Of a stretch of 64,000 bases of DNA, positions 53,592 to 64,000 are shown one piece after another (within the stretch, counting starts at the first letter, position 1; each line of letters begins with the position of its first letter). Source of the stretch: Scatophagus argus (taxonomy: Eukaryota; Chordata; Actinopteri; Scatophagidae); assembly GCF_020382885.2 (NCBI RefSeq), contig NC_058508.1, positions 10,205,917 to 10,269,916 on the forward strand, read 5' to 3'. A model generated the notes under the pieces. The model was not told the origin of the DNA. It did not search any database and worked only from the letters and a program-made list of their open reading frames with translations. The position numbers were made by a program, and so were the translations under genes.

Positions 53592-54892
53592 GTAAGTCAC
53601 ATTTAAACTGAATATCTTTTAGCTACCAGTTTATTTTACATTTTAAAAATATGCTTCTTTTGGTACGGTAGTTAAACTAATGATTTTAAGTTTGCACTGA
53701 TGCTGACAAGGTACAAAATACAGCAGACAGATGTTTTTAATGCAGTTGCTTCTTGGAAAGTGTTTGAAAGAGGTTCTTTGGTTTTATTATCAAATTCAGG
53801 AGTTGATTTGTTTTACCTTAAATTTTATTCAGCTGGACTGTAATTGCTGCTGATGAAAGTCTGCATTTTCATGAACATTATTATTCAATACATTTTTTAT
53901 GACTGTGGATATTAATTATACATGTTGCCATACCTGCCTTTCATATAAGAAGAGCAGTACAGAAGAGCAGAGGAATACATATATATTTTGTGTATTTCAC
54001 TGAAGGATCAGCATCTGCTTCAACTGAACAACTGAACACTGAGAATAGACGTAAATAAGTAGATAAATTATATGACATGTATTATATAAAGTGTATAGTA
54101 TTGTTTGAACTACCACAGGGATTAATGGCTTTAAAAGGGACATGTGTGTTTCAGTTACATTTTAGAGGAGCAATTTTACATCAAGTAATCTGTGATTATT
54201 CTCAACAGCTTTTGTGAATTCTTTTAGATTTACTGTTAAATAAAAATGAACATAAAATGAATAAATATAATGCAATACATAAACAGAATAATAACTAAAT
54301 TATATTTTAAAATGATCAAAACCCTTAATACTAAGATGGATTTTAAACATTATTATATTAGTTCACATATTCATGGTTATATCTTATATAATATTCTTTG
54401 TATTAATACTGAACACATATTAATTTATTTGAATTTAAATTTAAAAGATTTTAATTTAATTTTAAAAAGTGGACTCTGGTCTCTTTGGTTCAGTGAAACT
54501 GGAGATGAAATCACTGTTAGTTTTCTTTCTTCTACCCCAACAGAACTTTCTAGAAGGCAAGACAAACAGATTACTAAGTATATTTCAAGTGTAGTATTAA
54601 ATACATTTATTATTGTTAAATAAATCAGAAGTACCTTGAATGTGATTTTGATAAACATGCTGTGGCTGCTATGAAAGAATGAAGGTAATTTTATGTTTCA
54701 CCAGCAGCAGCATTTTAACATGAACAATGTTGCTGGTACTGTTAATATTATTGTTACAATGATTACATGATCATAAAGACAAGAAATATGAATTGAACAT
54801 GGGTTAATTTTGTAATTAGATTTAGGACATGCTATTGATCGTTTGTGTTCTTTAATTTGGCTGTATTGGCTTTTATGTGTCCTCTTTCACAG

Positions 54893-55186
54893 CACCACCT
54901 GCACCACCAACTGTGTTCCCTCTGATTCTGTGCTCCCCTGGAACCGGAGATAAAGTCACTGTTGGTTGTCTCGCACAAGATTTCTTCCCAAAGCAACTCA
55001 CCTTCAGTTGGACTAATGAGATTGGGACCAGTTTGACTCCTTTACAATATCCTCAAGCTGTGAAAAACAACAAATATACAGAAGTCAGTTTGGTCGAAGT
55101 ACCAAAATCTGCCTGGGATTCAAGGAAGTCTTTCACTTGTTCTGTGACTCACAATACAAGTAACCACAGTGTGAAACTGCAAAAGA
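54893..55186 (+). CDS. IGHT: C-tau 2 CH1 exon
   Basis: Nearly the same as C-tau 1 CH1: APPAPPTVFPLILCSPGTGD, VGCLAQDF, FTCSVTH. It has N-glycosylation sites NTS and NHS near the end that CH1 of copy 1 lacks. Acceptor TTTCACAG, donor GTATGT, phase 1. Confidence 0.94.
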
Positions 55187-55328
55187 GTATGTGACTTTTT
55201 GTAACTTACTGTGATGGCTCTCTTACAAGTTAAGATGCATCGCTTTGTTCATCTTGTTTTGATTCATCTGTTTGGTATTACGTCTTCTTTTCTTTCAGCT
55301 CCCCTGGAAAACAGTTTGTCTCCTTCAG

Positions 55329-55684
55329 ATAAAAGTGGGCCAGAAGTGACAATTCATGTCCTCCCAGAAGAGGATATCAAACAACAAAGCAAAAATGAGG
55401 TCACTCTGGTGTGTCTGGTCTACAGCCCTGTGCAACAGGATTTCACAATATCCTGGACAGAAGATAGTGGACGAAAGAATGGCGTCTATACAGATGGCAT
55501 CACCTTCCCCCCACAGAAGTCCAAACAAGGCTACTTAGTTACAAGTGTTTACACCACCACCAAGGAAAAATGGGATAACGGGTATAAGTTTGGGTGCAAC
55601 GTGTGGCCTGCTGGCAGCAACAGCTCCATAAAACTACGACAAGTGTCTAACGCCCAGGGTAACTCAATTGAATGTGACAAATAG
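55329..55684 (+). CDS. IGHT: C-tau 2 last CH exon and secreted tail, directly after CH1
   Basis: Equivalent to CH4 of C-tau 1 but with the frame intact: PEVTIHVLPEEDIKQQSK, Cys in LVCLVYS, Trp in ISWTED, FGCNVWPAGS, tail NSIECDK, stop 55,682-55,684. Two in-frame acceptors exist: TCCTTCAG (start 55,329, the place homologous to copy 1) and TTCTTTCAG (start 55,299, adding ten residues). Membrane donor after 55,658. CH2 and CH3 are missing: this gene encodes a two-domain IgT. PolyA signal AATAAA at about 55,902. Confidence 0.93.
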
Positions 55685-56168
55685 TAGATTCAGCTTTAAA
55701 TGTGGTATTTTGTGCAAATGTGTTGTTCTGTCTCTGTGTGTATTATCTGCCTTGGGAATCTGTGTACTTTGTCATGTCATCAGTCTTTGTGATTGTAAAA
55801 ATGAGAGTCAACAGGTCAGTTTGGTTCTTGTTTGCCGTCACACTGTGTTTCACTCTGTCTTTGTCATGTCTAACATCTTGAGAAGTGGGCTGACTGTTTC
55901 AAATAAATGTTGCATGGAGAATCTCTTGTTATATGTTCATGAATGACGTCAATATTTTAAAACAAACAGAAAAGTAAGCGTGCTGCATACGGTCTACTGC
56001 ATTGTTTAACTGTAGAAAGCTCCACATACGATATGTGATCAATGAGTGAATAATGCTCAATTACCGTTTATGACCAATGCTTAGCTGTCAATTTAAAAAT
56101 CTTAAAAGTCTTTGTTAACACACACACACACACCTTTTATCTAACCATATATACCTTCCTCTTCTTAG

Positions 56169-56323
56169 ATTTTACTCCAGAGTCGAAACTGAATTTTGCT
56201 CTGAGCTGCAAAGATGATTTTAATGAAGAGGATGAGCTCAGCAGTCTGTGGTCCACAGCCTCCTCCTTCATTTTCCTCTTCATATCTTCTCTCCTCTATA
56301 GCATGATATTCAGCGTAGTCAAG
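56169..56323 (+). CDS. IGHT: C-tau 2 membrane exon TM1
   Basis: Same protein as TM1 of C-tau 1 (FALSCKDDFNEEDELSS, then the helix ending VVK). Acceptor CTTCTTAG, donor GTAAAT. Confidence 0.92.
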
Positions 56324-57120
56324 GTAAATATGCAGGCCTTTTCTGCATTTCTGTTATACTGATGACCAAAGATTGTAGAGGACATAATAAAGAATTCATT
56401 TTCTTCCCAGACAGGAATGTGCAGTAGAAAACTGCTCAGAGATATTAATGTGAAAGTTAGTGATTTTCTGTCTGTGCTTGTGATTGACTACAAAGTTTTT
56501 CAGGTTTGTCCAGTTTGTGCAGGGAAATTGAGATCTCTGTGATGCAGATTAAGGCTTCCACTTACCTCATTAAATTGTACAAAAAAGACAAAAAAAAAAA
56601 AAAATCAGATAATTGATTGTAATTGAAGGGTCGTAAAATCTGTTCTGAATTTGAGTTCATTGGCATGACCAGCTGGAACGTGTGTGACAGAACAACTTTT
56701 AGCAGCAACAGACTGAAGACCTTCTCCAACAATAGAAAATGTGCTGTTTTGTGATGCTCCACAGCACGTACATGTTAACAGCTGAATGAATGAGTCACAT
56801 CACAGATACCATCTTTAAGAAACAAATTATGGTTAGTTATAGTTTCCTGGCATGTGAGAATGAAGCTTTACAAGCAACTTAAAAAATATTATAAAAGTGG
56901 GCCAATCATCTGGTCCAACAGGTAATATAATAACTATAGAACATGTGTGGCCTGCAGCAAATCTGCTTTATTGAAGACAGAGATTATTTTGGTGTCAGTT
57001 CTCTAGCTGGGTGAAACACAAGAGTGAACTAATCAATCAAACCTTTGCACTGTTTAACAATGTGGATGACAAGTTCATTTCAAAAAGTATAATTTTTTGA
57101 TTCTTTGATTTTTATTTCAG

Positions 57121-57135
57121 ATGAAGAGACGGTAA
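57121..57135 (+). CDS. IGHT: C-tau 2 membrane exon TM2
   Basis: Encodes MKRR and stop after TTATTTCAG, as in copy 1. Confidence 0.85.
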   Translation: MKRR

Positions 57136-58041
57136 AGGATGAGATGGATGCACAGAAGAGACGACTAAAGGGTCTTCATTTATTTTTTGTCTTTTTTTAC
57201 TAAGTGGATCATCATCTATAATAATTAACTAGCTGATTGAAAATGTCTCTGTAACCTGTAGAAAAAACAAAAATGCTACTGTATTTCTTAAATTTTTATC
57301 TAAATAAATGTGTGTATTGTTGTTACATAAGGATGACAGAAGTTGTTGATTACTTTGCTTTTCATTGATAAACAAATAATAATTCTACCACAGTGGACAT
57401 ACAGATAGAAATATATCCTGTATGCAGGTTTTCATTTTGCAATTTAACTATAAATCTTTGCTCTTCTTTGGTCATTTTGGCCATTTGTGTTTGCTTCCTC
57501 ATTAATTCAACACATACAATAGATATGATTTGTGCAGCCACATGGAAATTAAAGGCGATATAAACATGAGTATTGGTGTGATTCTAATAAATATCAAAAG
57601 CTTTTGAGGATTTTCTTGCATTTGAGTCACAGGATGGGGATCTGAGAACATCAAAAATAACAGCATAAACATCTGCTATCAGTTAAGCTCTCAACGTTTT
57701 TCAGTTTCCTGATGTTTCTAAACATATCATGTTTAGAAAGACACTTCCCCCTCACTCTGCACATCTGGGACCACACCTGCAGCCTTGACACTTTGTAGAA
57801 ACTGTAAGGGCTACAAATAAACTTCTTCGAAGAAAAATGGTTCATCTTTCACTGCACGTATTTGCATTTCAGCCCGCATTCAGGCATGAAGTGGCTGGCA
57901 TGCAAACTGTACCCAGAACTTGTAGACGACAGTTAAAATGTGATTCCTGATGTTAAAACTCCTCAAGATCCTCACAAGATGATTTAAAGCATCCTGAGCA
58001 GATTATGGAGGTAATAGTAATTGAGTTACTTTGATGCTTTG
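57136..58041. other. 3' flank of C-tau 2, no gene seen
   Basis: Parallel to 28,765-29,969, with about 300 bp fewer. Confidence 0.5.
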
Positions 58042-58554
58042 GAGTGATCTCCCCCTTCCTCTTCACCACCTACACATCAGTGGTGGCCAGTACCATCTTC
58101 CTTTCAGTAGCATGCTGGGGTGTGGGATTAAAAGGGAAGGATTCAAACTGTATGAACAAACTCATAAAAAAGGCTGAGTCAGTTGTGGGGAGGCTGGCTC
58201 CATTGGAGGAGGTGGTGAGAGACAGATGCTGGGGAAGATCAGAACAATAATGAACAATGTCTCTCACTCCCTTTACAGCACTCTGGACAGCCTGAGGAGC
58301 AGCCACAGCCCAAGACTATTGCAGCCCAGATGCGTAAGGGAGCGCTACAGCAAGTCCTGTCTGCCTGAGGCTATCAGACTTTACAACACATGTAACCTCC
58401 AGATATGTGCATCTTAATTGACCTAATTTTTACTGAGTGACGTGCGTGTATCCATCTATTTATATACTGCTTTTGCCTATTATTTCTTTAATGCTTAGAC
58501 AAACTAATTTTCCCCCTTCAGGGATCAATAAAGTTTCATTGAATTGAATTGAGC
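58042..58554 (+). mobile_element. LINE 3' end, internally deleted copy
   Basis: Same insertion as 29,970-30,862: joins the ISPFLFTTYT start to SVVASTIFLSVACWGVG, lacking about 395 bp with the catalytic YSDD block. Ends GGGATCAATAAAGTTTCATT. Confidence 0.85.
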
Positions 58555-58837
58555 CGATAGGCCATTTGACATTTTAAGTGCAATATTTCTGAAGGCTTGT
58601 TGTGTTTGTCTAAAAATACATACTATACCAATATATGAAAAGTTACTTTTGTGAAATGAACTTTGCACCACTAAACTGCTCTGGGCCAGTAGGTGACCTA
58701 ATTCCTATAAACTAATTTGAGATGTATTCATTCCTAATAGCTTTTTGTTTATTTTTCAGATATTTCCAAATTTCATACGGTTTTACAATTGATTCAATCA
58801 GAAAACTAATTGAACCTGTGTACTTCATTTCCTTTAG

Positions 58838-59088
58838 ACTCAACACACTTTCTTAAGATTAATAACAAGCTCCCAGATGAACAATTTTCATTACAAAGTG
58901 ATACAAAAAATGAGAAAATATTCATGAACTGGAGGGACATTTTGGACATTTACTTTCCAGCTCGTGAAGAAGTCAGGAAAGAGAGTAAAGACTACCATCT
59001 AGTGGTAAAAGGCTTTGGGAAGATTGACTTATTGGTCACATCATTAGAAAAAACAGATGCAAAAGATTACAAAACATTATTTTCATGA
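58838..59088 (+). other. Unassigned open stretch after a splice-acceptor-like site
   Basis: Open from the TTTCCTTTAG at about 58,828-58,837 to TGA at 59,086-59,088; reads SLEKTDAKDYKTLFS near its end, which faintly recalls the end of an Ig V-type domain, but there is no Cys pair. I do not recognise it. It may be chance or a relic. Confidence 0.2.
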
Positions 59089-59485
59089 AAGACTTTTGGT
59101 ACTTGCTAGACAAATTTTAAAAAATCACTGTAGTCCAAAGAAAAATCTCTACACTTCCATAGTAATAACCTTTCCAATCATTTGTTCATTCATGCATTCA
59201 TTTACCTTATCGACAAAATCTCTGTCATGGCAATGAGACTAAAATGTATCCCAACATCTTCCCCAAGGGCAGGAAACACATAACATTAACCCTCACAATT
59301 TTGTCTATGTTTTGTCTACAGTTTAAAACTTCAATCTGACTGCAACTGCTGGGAGGTGTTTCAGCACTGACTGAAAAATCATCCAATATGTACAGAACCA
59401 TCAACAAGAATTTTGATAAATATTTTTTTTCCACATTGAGAGTAACATGTTCAACTTTACAAAATCTTCTAGATTTTAATTCTCT
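59089..59485. other. Intergenic, no gene seen
   Basis: AT-rich spacer upstream of VH 22. Confidence 0.4.
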
Positions 59486-59519
59486 ATGCAAAGTGGACTT
59501 CCTCACAGTGTGCTATAAA
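59486..59519 (+). promoter_or_regulatory. VH 22 promoter: octamer and TATA box
   Basis: ATGCAAAG 59486-59493 and TATAAA 59514-59519, as for VH 5. Confidence 0.7.
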
Positions 59520-59574
59520 GACTTGATATCAGCAGACGAAGAGAAGCTCCCATCAGATCACCTTCAATACCAAC

Positions 59575-60018
59575 ATGTTCTCTGTAGCTCTGCTGCTGCT
59601 GCTGGCTGCTGGATCCTGTGAGTCTCACTGAGGCAGAGACACTGACAGTCTGATCACAACACACTGACTGTTCACTGTTATTAAACTGATTTAATATTTT
59701 ACACGTTTTCCTCCACAGGTGTGAAGTGTGAACAGTTTACACAGCCAGCCTCTGTGACTGTGCAGCCAGGTCAACATCTGACCATCACCTGTCAGGTCTC
59801 TTATTCTGTCAGCAGCCACCACACGCACTGGATCAGACAGCCTGCAGGGAAAGGACTGGAGTGGATTGGAGCTGCACATGTTGGATACCCAACAAATTAC
59901 AAGGACTCACTGAAGAACAAGTTCAGCATCAGCTTAGACTCTTCCAGAAACACAGTGACTCTAACTGGACAGAATGTGCAGCCTGAAGACTCTGCTGTGT
60001 ATTTCTGTGCCAGAGAGT
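59575..60018 (+). CDS. IGHV: VH segment 22, intact, copy of VH 5
   Basis: Leader exon 59575-59617 (MFSVALLLLLAAGS); V exon 59719-60018 after CTCCACAG. CEQFTQPASVTVQPGQ, Cys in [39 protein letters not shown] 60019-60025, 23-bp spacer, perfect ACAAAAACC 60049-60057. It differs from VH 5 mainly in CDR1 and CDR2. First V downstream of the second tau gene, so it must serve a D-J-C set beyond this window or remain unused. Confidence 0.92.
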
Positions 60019-60089
60019 CACAGTAACACAAACCATCAGTGGAGCTGAACAAAAACCCCTCAGTGCCTGAACACTTGGAACATGAAGTC

Positions 60090-60091
<2 letters not shown>

Positions 60092-60120
<29 letters not shown>
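60092..60120. repeat. (TG)n microsatellite
   Basis: Same place as 12,705-12,739 after VH 9. Confidence 0.95.
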
Positions 60121-60439
60121 CAGAAAGGAGATGAGAGTAAAAACCAAACTTGTCACCTCATTATCTGTGACAAAGTTTAATATTTTGTGTCAGGTTGGTT
60201 CAGTTGAGGTTACTATTGATATTGCTTAGAGGATGATGGACTTGGAACACAAGACAAATCAAATTAAGTAGTTTCCTAACTTAGATGTACCAGTATTGAA
60301 TGAATCGGGCTATTGATTGATCTTAAATTATATGCTGGTCAAAATGCTGGACAAATTTTCGATATTAGTGTGGTAAACCTGTGTCAACGTCTTTGTTAAG
60401 TACATACATGAAGATCATACATCTGATACTGAAGTTTAC

Positions 60440-61014
60440 ATTTCATGTCAAGGATGTCAACATACACCTCCACCCTCTGCTCAGACGCTCTGATCACTGT
60501 CTCGTTCATCTGCACCATGTATACACACCCAGAGTGAGAAGAGAGCCTGCACAGAAGAAGTCTGTGAAAGTGTGGACTGATGAGGCCAGTGAGAGACTGA
60601 GAGACTGTTTCCAAACTACAGACTGGGAGACACTTTACAGCTCTCATGGTGATGACATCAATGGCCTGACCGACTGCATCACAGACTACATTAACTTCTG
60701 TGTGGAGAACACTTTGCCAACCCGGAGAGTACGGTGTTTCTCCAACAACAAGCCCTGAGCTTGAACCAGAAAAAGAGAGCTTTCTTTTCTGGGGACAGAG
60801 GGGAGCAGAAGAGAGTTCAGTGTGAACACAAATACACAATCAGGTGGGCCAAGAACAAGTACAGGAAGAAGCTGGAGGAGCGACTGGAGCAGAACAACAC
60901 GCAAGATGTGTGGAGGGCCTGAAGACCATCTCAGGACATGGACTGAGTCAAGCCAATGGGACGATCAGCGCTGGTCAAGTGAATTAAACCTGTTTTTCAA
61001 TAGATTTAATTCCA
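60440..61014 (+). mobile_element. LINE fragment ending at an inversion junction
   Basis: VKDVNIHLHPLLRRSDHCLV, SSHGDDINGL, INFCVENTLPTRRVRC, then KKRAFFSGDRGEQKRVQC and WAKNKYRKKLEERLEQ: the plus-strand equivalent of about 11,140-11,720. It stops at TTTAATTCCA and is joined to GTTAAGCTGCTCAACC, the reverse complement of VH downstream DNA. Confidence 0.85.
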
Positions 61015-61039
61015 GTTAAGCTGCTCAACCAACTCCAGT

Positions 61040-61485
61040 GAGTGTTGAGCACAATAATAAACAGCAGAATCTTCAGTCTTCAGACTGTTCATCTGCAGAT
61101 ACACCTGCTGTCTGCTGTCGTCTCTGGAGATGGTAAACCGGCCTTGGACTGACTGAGAGTAGTATTTGTCGCTACCACTAAGCTGACTGATATAAGCAAT
61201 CCACTCCAGTCCTTTTCCAGGAGCCTGTCTGATCCAGTGCATATAGTAGCCACTGAATGTGAATCCAGAGGCTGTACAGGTCAATCTGTGAGATTCTCCA
61301 GGCCTTTTAACCACTGGTTCAGATTCTGTCAGAGTCTGACCATCAACACCTGAACGTCAACAGCAAAAAGCATTAAATGACATAAGCAGGTGACAAATAA
61401 AAGACATCTAAAATCAAGATGAGTGAATATTTTCACCTGCCCAGCAGGCAGTTGAAAGCAGCAGTCCTGTCCTATAGTCCATCAT
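61040..61485 (-). pseudogene. IGHV: VH segment 23, inverted; coding intact, heptamer lost
   Basis: On the minus strand: octamer ATGCAAAA (61,562-61,555), leader exon 61,485-61,437 (ends TACCTGC side, donor GTGAAA), V exon from 61,349 down. QTLTESEP is read through [41 protein letters not shown]. After the Cys it reads CTCAACACTCACTGGAGTTGG where relatives have CTCACAGTGACTGGAG: about six bases with most of the heptamer are missing, and the nonamer is cut off by the LINE junction. The only VH on this strand. The coding frame itself is complete. Confidence 0.85.
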
Positions 61486-61649
61486 GTTAAACTGTGTGTC
61501 CACTGTTCTCTGTCCTCTCTGCAGTCACATAAGTAGAGGTGGAAGACATCTGAGTTTTGCATTGACTCCTCCTCACAGTAAGGAGACTGTGTGGACTGGA
61601 TTTGATGTGACTCAAGTGAAATGAAGTTAATTCACATATCTTAATTTAA

Positions 61650-61918
61650 CCCTAGAACACTAACGTTAAAATTAGTAACACCATCACTAACGTTGGGTAT
61701 ATTTTACCCGATATAATATCTCGGATAAAATACAGTTTATCACACCAGCGTTCATCATGCCATATAGGACACACAGTGGCCACCTCTTGGTTTTTCTTTC
61801 ACAGCTGTACTGAGCACACATTTGGTCGAAAGATTCAACACATCCCTTCATTTGGTTGTAAAATTCGATCACTTCAAAATTGTGTGGGTGAAAATCATCC
61901 GACGTTAGTGTTCTAGGG
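61650..61918. mobile_element. piggyBac-type MITE (269 bp)
   Basis: Terminal inverted repeats CCCTAGAACACTAACGT and ACGTTAGTGTTCTAGGG, flanked by TTAA on both sides (61,646-61,649 and 61,919-61,922). The paralogous place near 14,900 has a single TTAA and no element. Non-coding, non-autonomous. Confidence 0.88.
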
Positions 61919-61922
61919 TTAA

Positions 61923-62640
61923 AAGTGGAGTTTGAAGTTTTTGTTTTTGAGTTGTTTAAAATATGGCTTTTGGTTTTTTATAATATTGTGCATAAGAAAC
62001 AGTCACAAGAAAAATCCCAAAGAGTAGGAGCGACAAGGAAAAGCACACTGCACAATTAAGAAATCAGTCCTGATATTTATAACTTTCTGTTTTTATCTGT
62101 AATCATTTGTTCTTTTACTGCTGTAACTACAGAATTTTATAACAATCAAACAAACAGGTAAATGTTCATGTAAATGTTCTGTTAGGGAGACAGTCTCAGT
62201 ACTGCTGTGTTGAAGAAATGATGCCAGACTTGGATGTCTTATGCTGACAGATTTATTGAACTTGAGCGTGTGACGTCACCCAGGTCTGACCTGAGAAACT
62301 TCAACACTAGTCTTTCATACAGCTTAGAGAACGCTCCAGGTAGCTTCACCCATTCTTGGCAAAAACCCAAAATAGATGATAAGGAAGGGACTGAGCATTT
62401 ACTTCATGGGAGAAATGGCTGAACAGGAGATCGTTCCTGCTGGTTGCCATCAAACTTTCTCATCTTAAGTCCTGAGATGTGCTGGTACTTTCTCAGACTT
62501 CTGGTACAGTGCAACAATAAATCATTCTAATGTTTACCTTACCTGACAATAATCATATTAAATATGTATATATTTAATAAAAAATAGATTTGTGGTCAGG
62601 CCATTGATGTCATCACCATGAGAGTGATTCATGATGCTGA
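61923..62640. other. Inverted copy of 13,150-14,940, without the hAT element
   Basis: Runs backwards relative to block A: 61,923-62,190 equals 14,640-14,920 reversed, and 62,190-62,600 equals 13,190-13,890 reversed, ending with a short reversed LINE piece (62,590-62,630). Confidence 0.75.
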
Positions 62641-63551
62641 AAAACAATGTTTTACTTTCCTGTATAAAACCACTAGAGGGCAGTCAGTGTCAAGTTTCTG
62701 TCTCCTCTGTCACTAAAAGGAGACACTCAGTTTAATCCTCCTGCTGCTCATGTACACTGGATGTTGGAGCTGAAACTTTTCTACCCTCAACAAAAGTCAT
62801 TTATTAACTTGACTCAGCACATTTTGAATTAGGAAGTGTGACTACAAGGTGTTTACCATCAGCAGTAAGAAGGAGCGCAGGAATAATCCTGTGCCTTCAT
62901 GTGTTGCAAATTCTTTTTTCCACACTTTATTTATTTTTATTTATTTACTTGGAGCAAAGATAAAAAACGATAAAAATCATACAAACTCTGATCCACAAAG
63001 CATGATGTTTGATTGCTTGAAGACTGTTTGTATTTCTGATTAAACCACACATAAAGATAAAATATGACAATCATTTAAAAAAAGCAACTTATGACGATTA
63101 AGACAAATCTTAAAGATTTAGTTTTCACATTTTGTCATAAAAGTTTCAATTCCAGCTGCTGTTTTTCTTAAGTTTTTCTGTCCGGCTTCAAACATGTGCA
63201 AACACTGAAACCTGCAGTCAGTCTTATCTTTGTGCCCAATCACACGCAGATTTACATCATAAGACTGAACTACAATGATAAACAATAGTATCATTATATG
63301 AAAATTTACAAAATGTTTTAATATCAAATTATTATCAGTTCAACTCACATAAGCATTAGTAGTTTACAGAAAAAGCAAAGATAACCGTTGTAGGGACATT
63401 CTCAAAATGTTCCAACTGAGTGTGCAATGAAGATAAAATATCACCTGTAAATCAGAGGTGATTTCCAGGCATGTTTTCACTCTGCAGATATAATAACAGT
63501 CAACACACTCTTCTATTGGCTCCAGTCACACCAACATTGATGTTTGATTGT
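62641..63551. other. Intergenic, copy of 50,990-51,900
   Basis: Direct-orientation duplicate of the DNA upstream of VH 21. No gene. Confidence 0.6.
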
Positions 63552-63591
63552 ATGCAAACTCAGTGAGCTTCCTTGTTGCTCAGCTATAAAA
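63552..63591 (+). promoter_or_regulatory. VH 24 promoter: octamer and TATA box
   Basis: ATGCAAAC 63552-63559 and TATAAAA 63585-63591. Confidence 0.75.
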
Positions 63592-63645
63592 ACTTCACAT
63601 CAGGCTGTCAGTGGAGTTCACAGCACATCAGTTTCAACATAAACC

Positions 63646-64000
63646 ATGTTTTCTGTAGCTCTGCTGCTGCTGTTGGCAGCTGGATGTGAGTCTCTGTGGA
63701 TTTGTCAAAGTCAGTAGTTCTTCTTTTGCAGAATAACTTGATCATTTGTTCCAAAACATTTTCTCTTTTCAACAGGTGTGAAGTGTGAACAGCTGACACA
63801 GCCAGCCTCTGTGACTGTGCAGCCAGGTCAACGTCTGACCATCACCTGTCAGGTCTCTTATGATGTTGGCAGCTACTACACAGCTTGGATCAGACAGCCT
63901 GCAGGGAAAGAACTGGAGTGGATTGGAGCTGCACGTGTTGGATCCTCCACATACTACAAAGATTCTCTGAAGAACAAGTTCAGTATCAGTGCTGACTCTT
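63646..64000 (+). CDS. IGHV: VH segment 24, KCEQL family, cut by window end
   Basis: Leader exon 63646-63685 (MFSVALLLLLAAG), V exon from 63776 after TTTTCAACAG. CEQLTQPASVTVQPGQ, Cys in ITCQV, AWIRQPAGKELEWIG, KDSLKNKFSISADS, open to the last base. The FR3 Cys and RSS lie outside, so function cannot be judged fully. Confidence 0.88.

Overview
This window is a stretch of a teleost (bony fish) immunoglobulin heavy-chain locus. The evidence is: many VH segments with leader exons, octamer promoters and 23-bp-spacer recombination signal sequences (RSS); JH segments with the WGKG motif; constant exons that read as the teleost-specific IgT/IgZ (tau) chain and as IgM (mu); and typical fish transposons. 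The sequence alone does not name the species. Everything recognised is on the + strand except one inverted VH near 61 kb.

Layout. (A) About 1-23 kb: a VH cluster of 15 segments plus one fragment (at least five families, many broken), interrupted by a LINE, a hAT element and two solo LTRs. (A-tau) 23.8-28.8 kb: one D (23,843), one J (24,248) and a four-domain C-tau gene with membrane exons; its last CH domain carries a one-base frameshift. 30-31 kb: LINE and SINE remnants. (mu) 34.2-41 kb: six JH segments, C-mu1 to C-mu4, an extra intact C-mu2-like exon between C-mu4 and TM1, then TM1 and TM2. No C-delta exon was recognised behind mu. 41-46.7 kb: SINEs and a small octamer cluster that could be an enhancer. 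(B) 46.7-58.6 kb: a shortened duplicate of the A and A-tau regions, with five VH segments, a D, a J, and a C-tau gene reduced to two CH domains but open throughout. (C) 58.6-64 kb: the start of a third VH cluster, including an inverted VH joined to a LINE fragment; the last VH runs off the end.

How it works. A V, D and J are joined at the RSSs and the J is spliced to the downstream constant gene. The tau D-J-C cassettes are self-contained. In the mu cassette I find J and C but no convincing D. All constant exons start and end in phase 1 except at the TM1/TM2 junction, as in other Ig heavy chains, so exon skipping or inclusion keeps the frame. Comparing A with B shows that three deletions of about 5 kb, each between homologous VH or VH-promoter copies, explain most of the difference, and that two VH segments in B are hybrids at those junctions. 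The paralogous copies also serve as empty sites that date several transposon insertions after the duplication.
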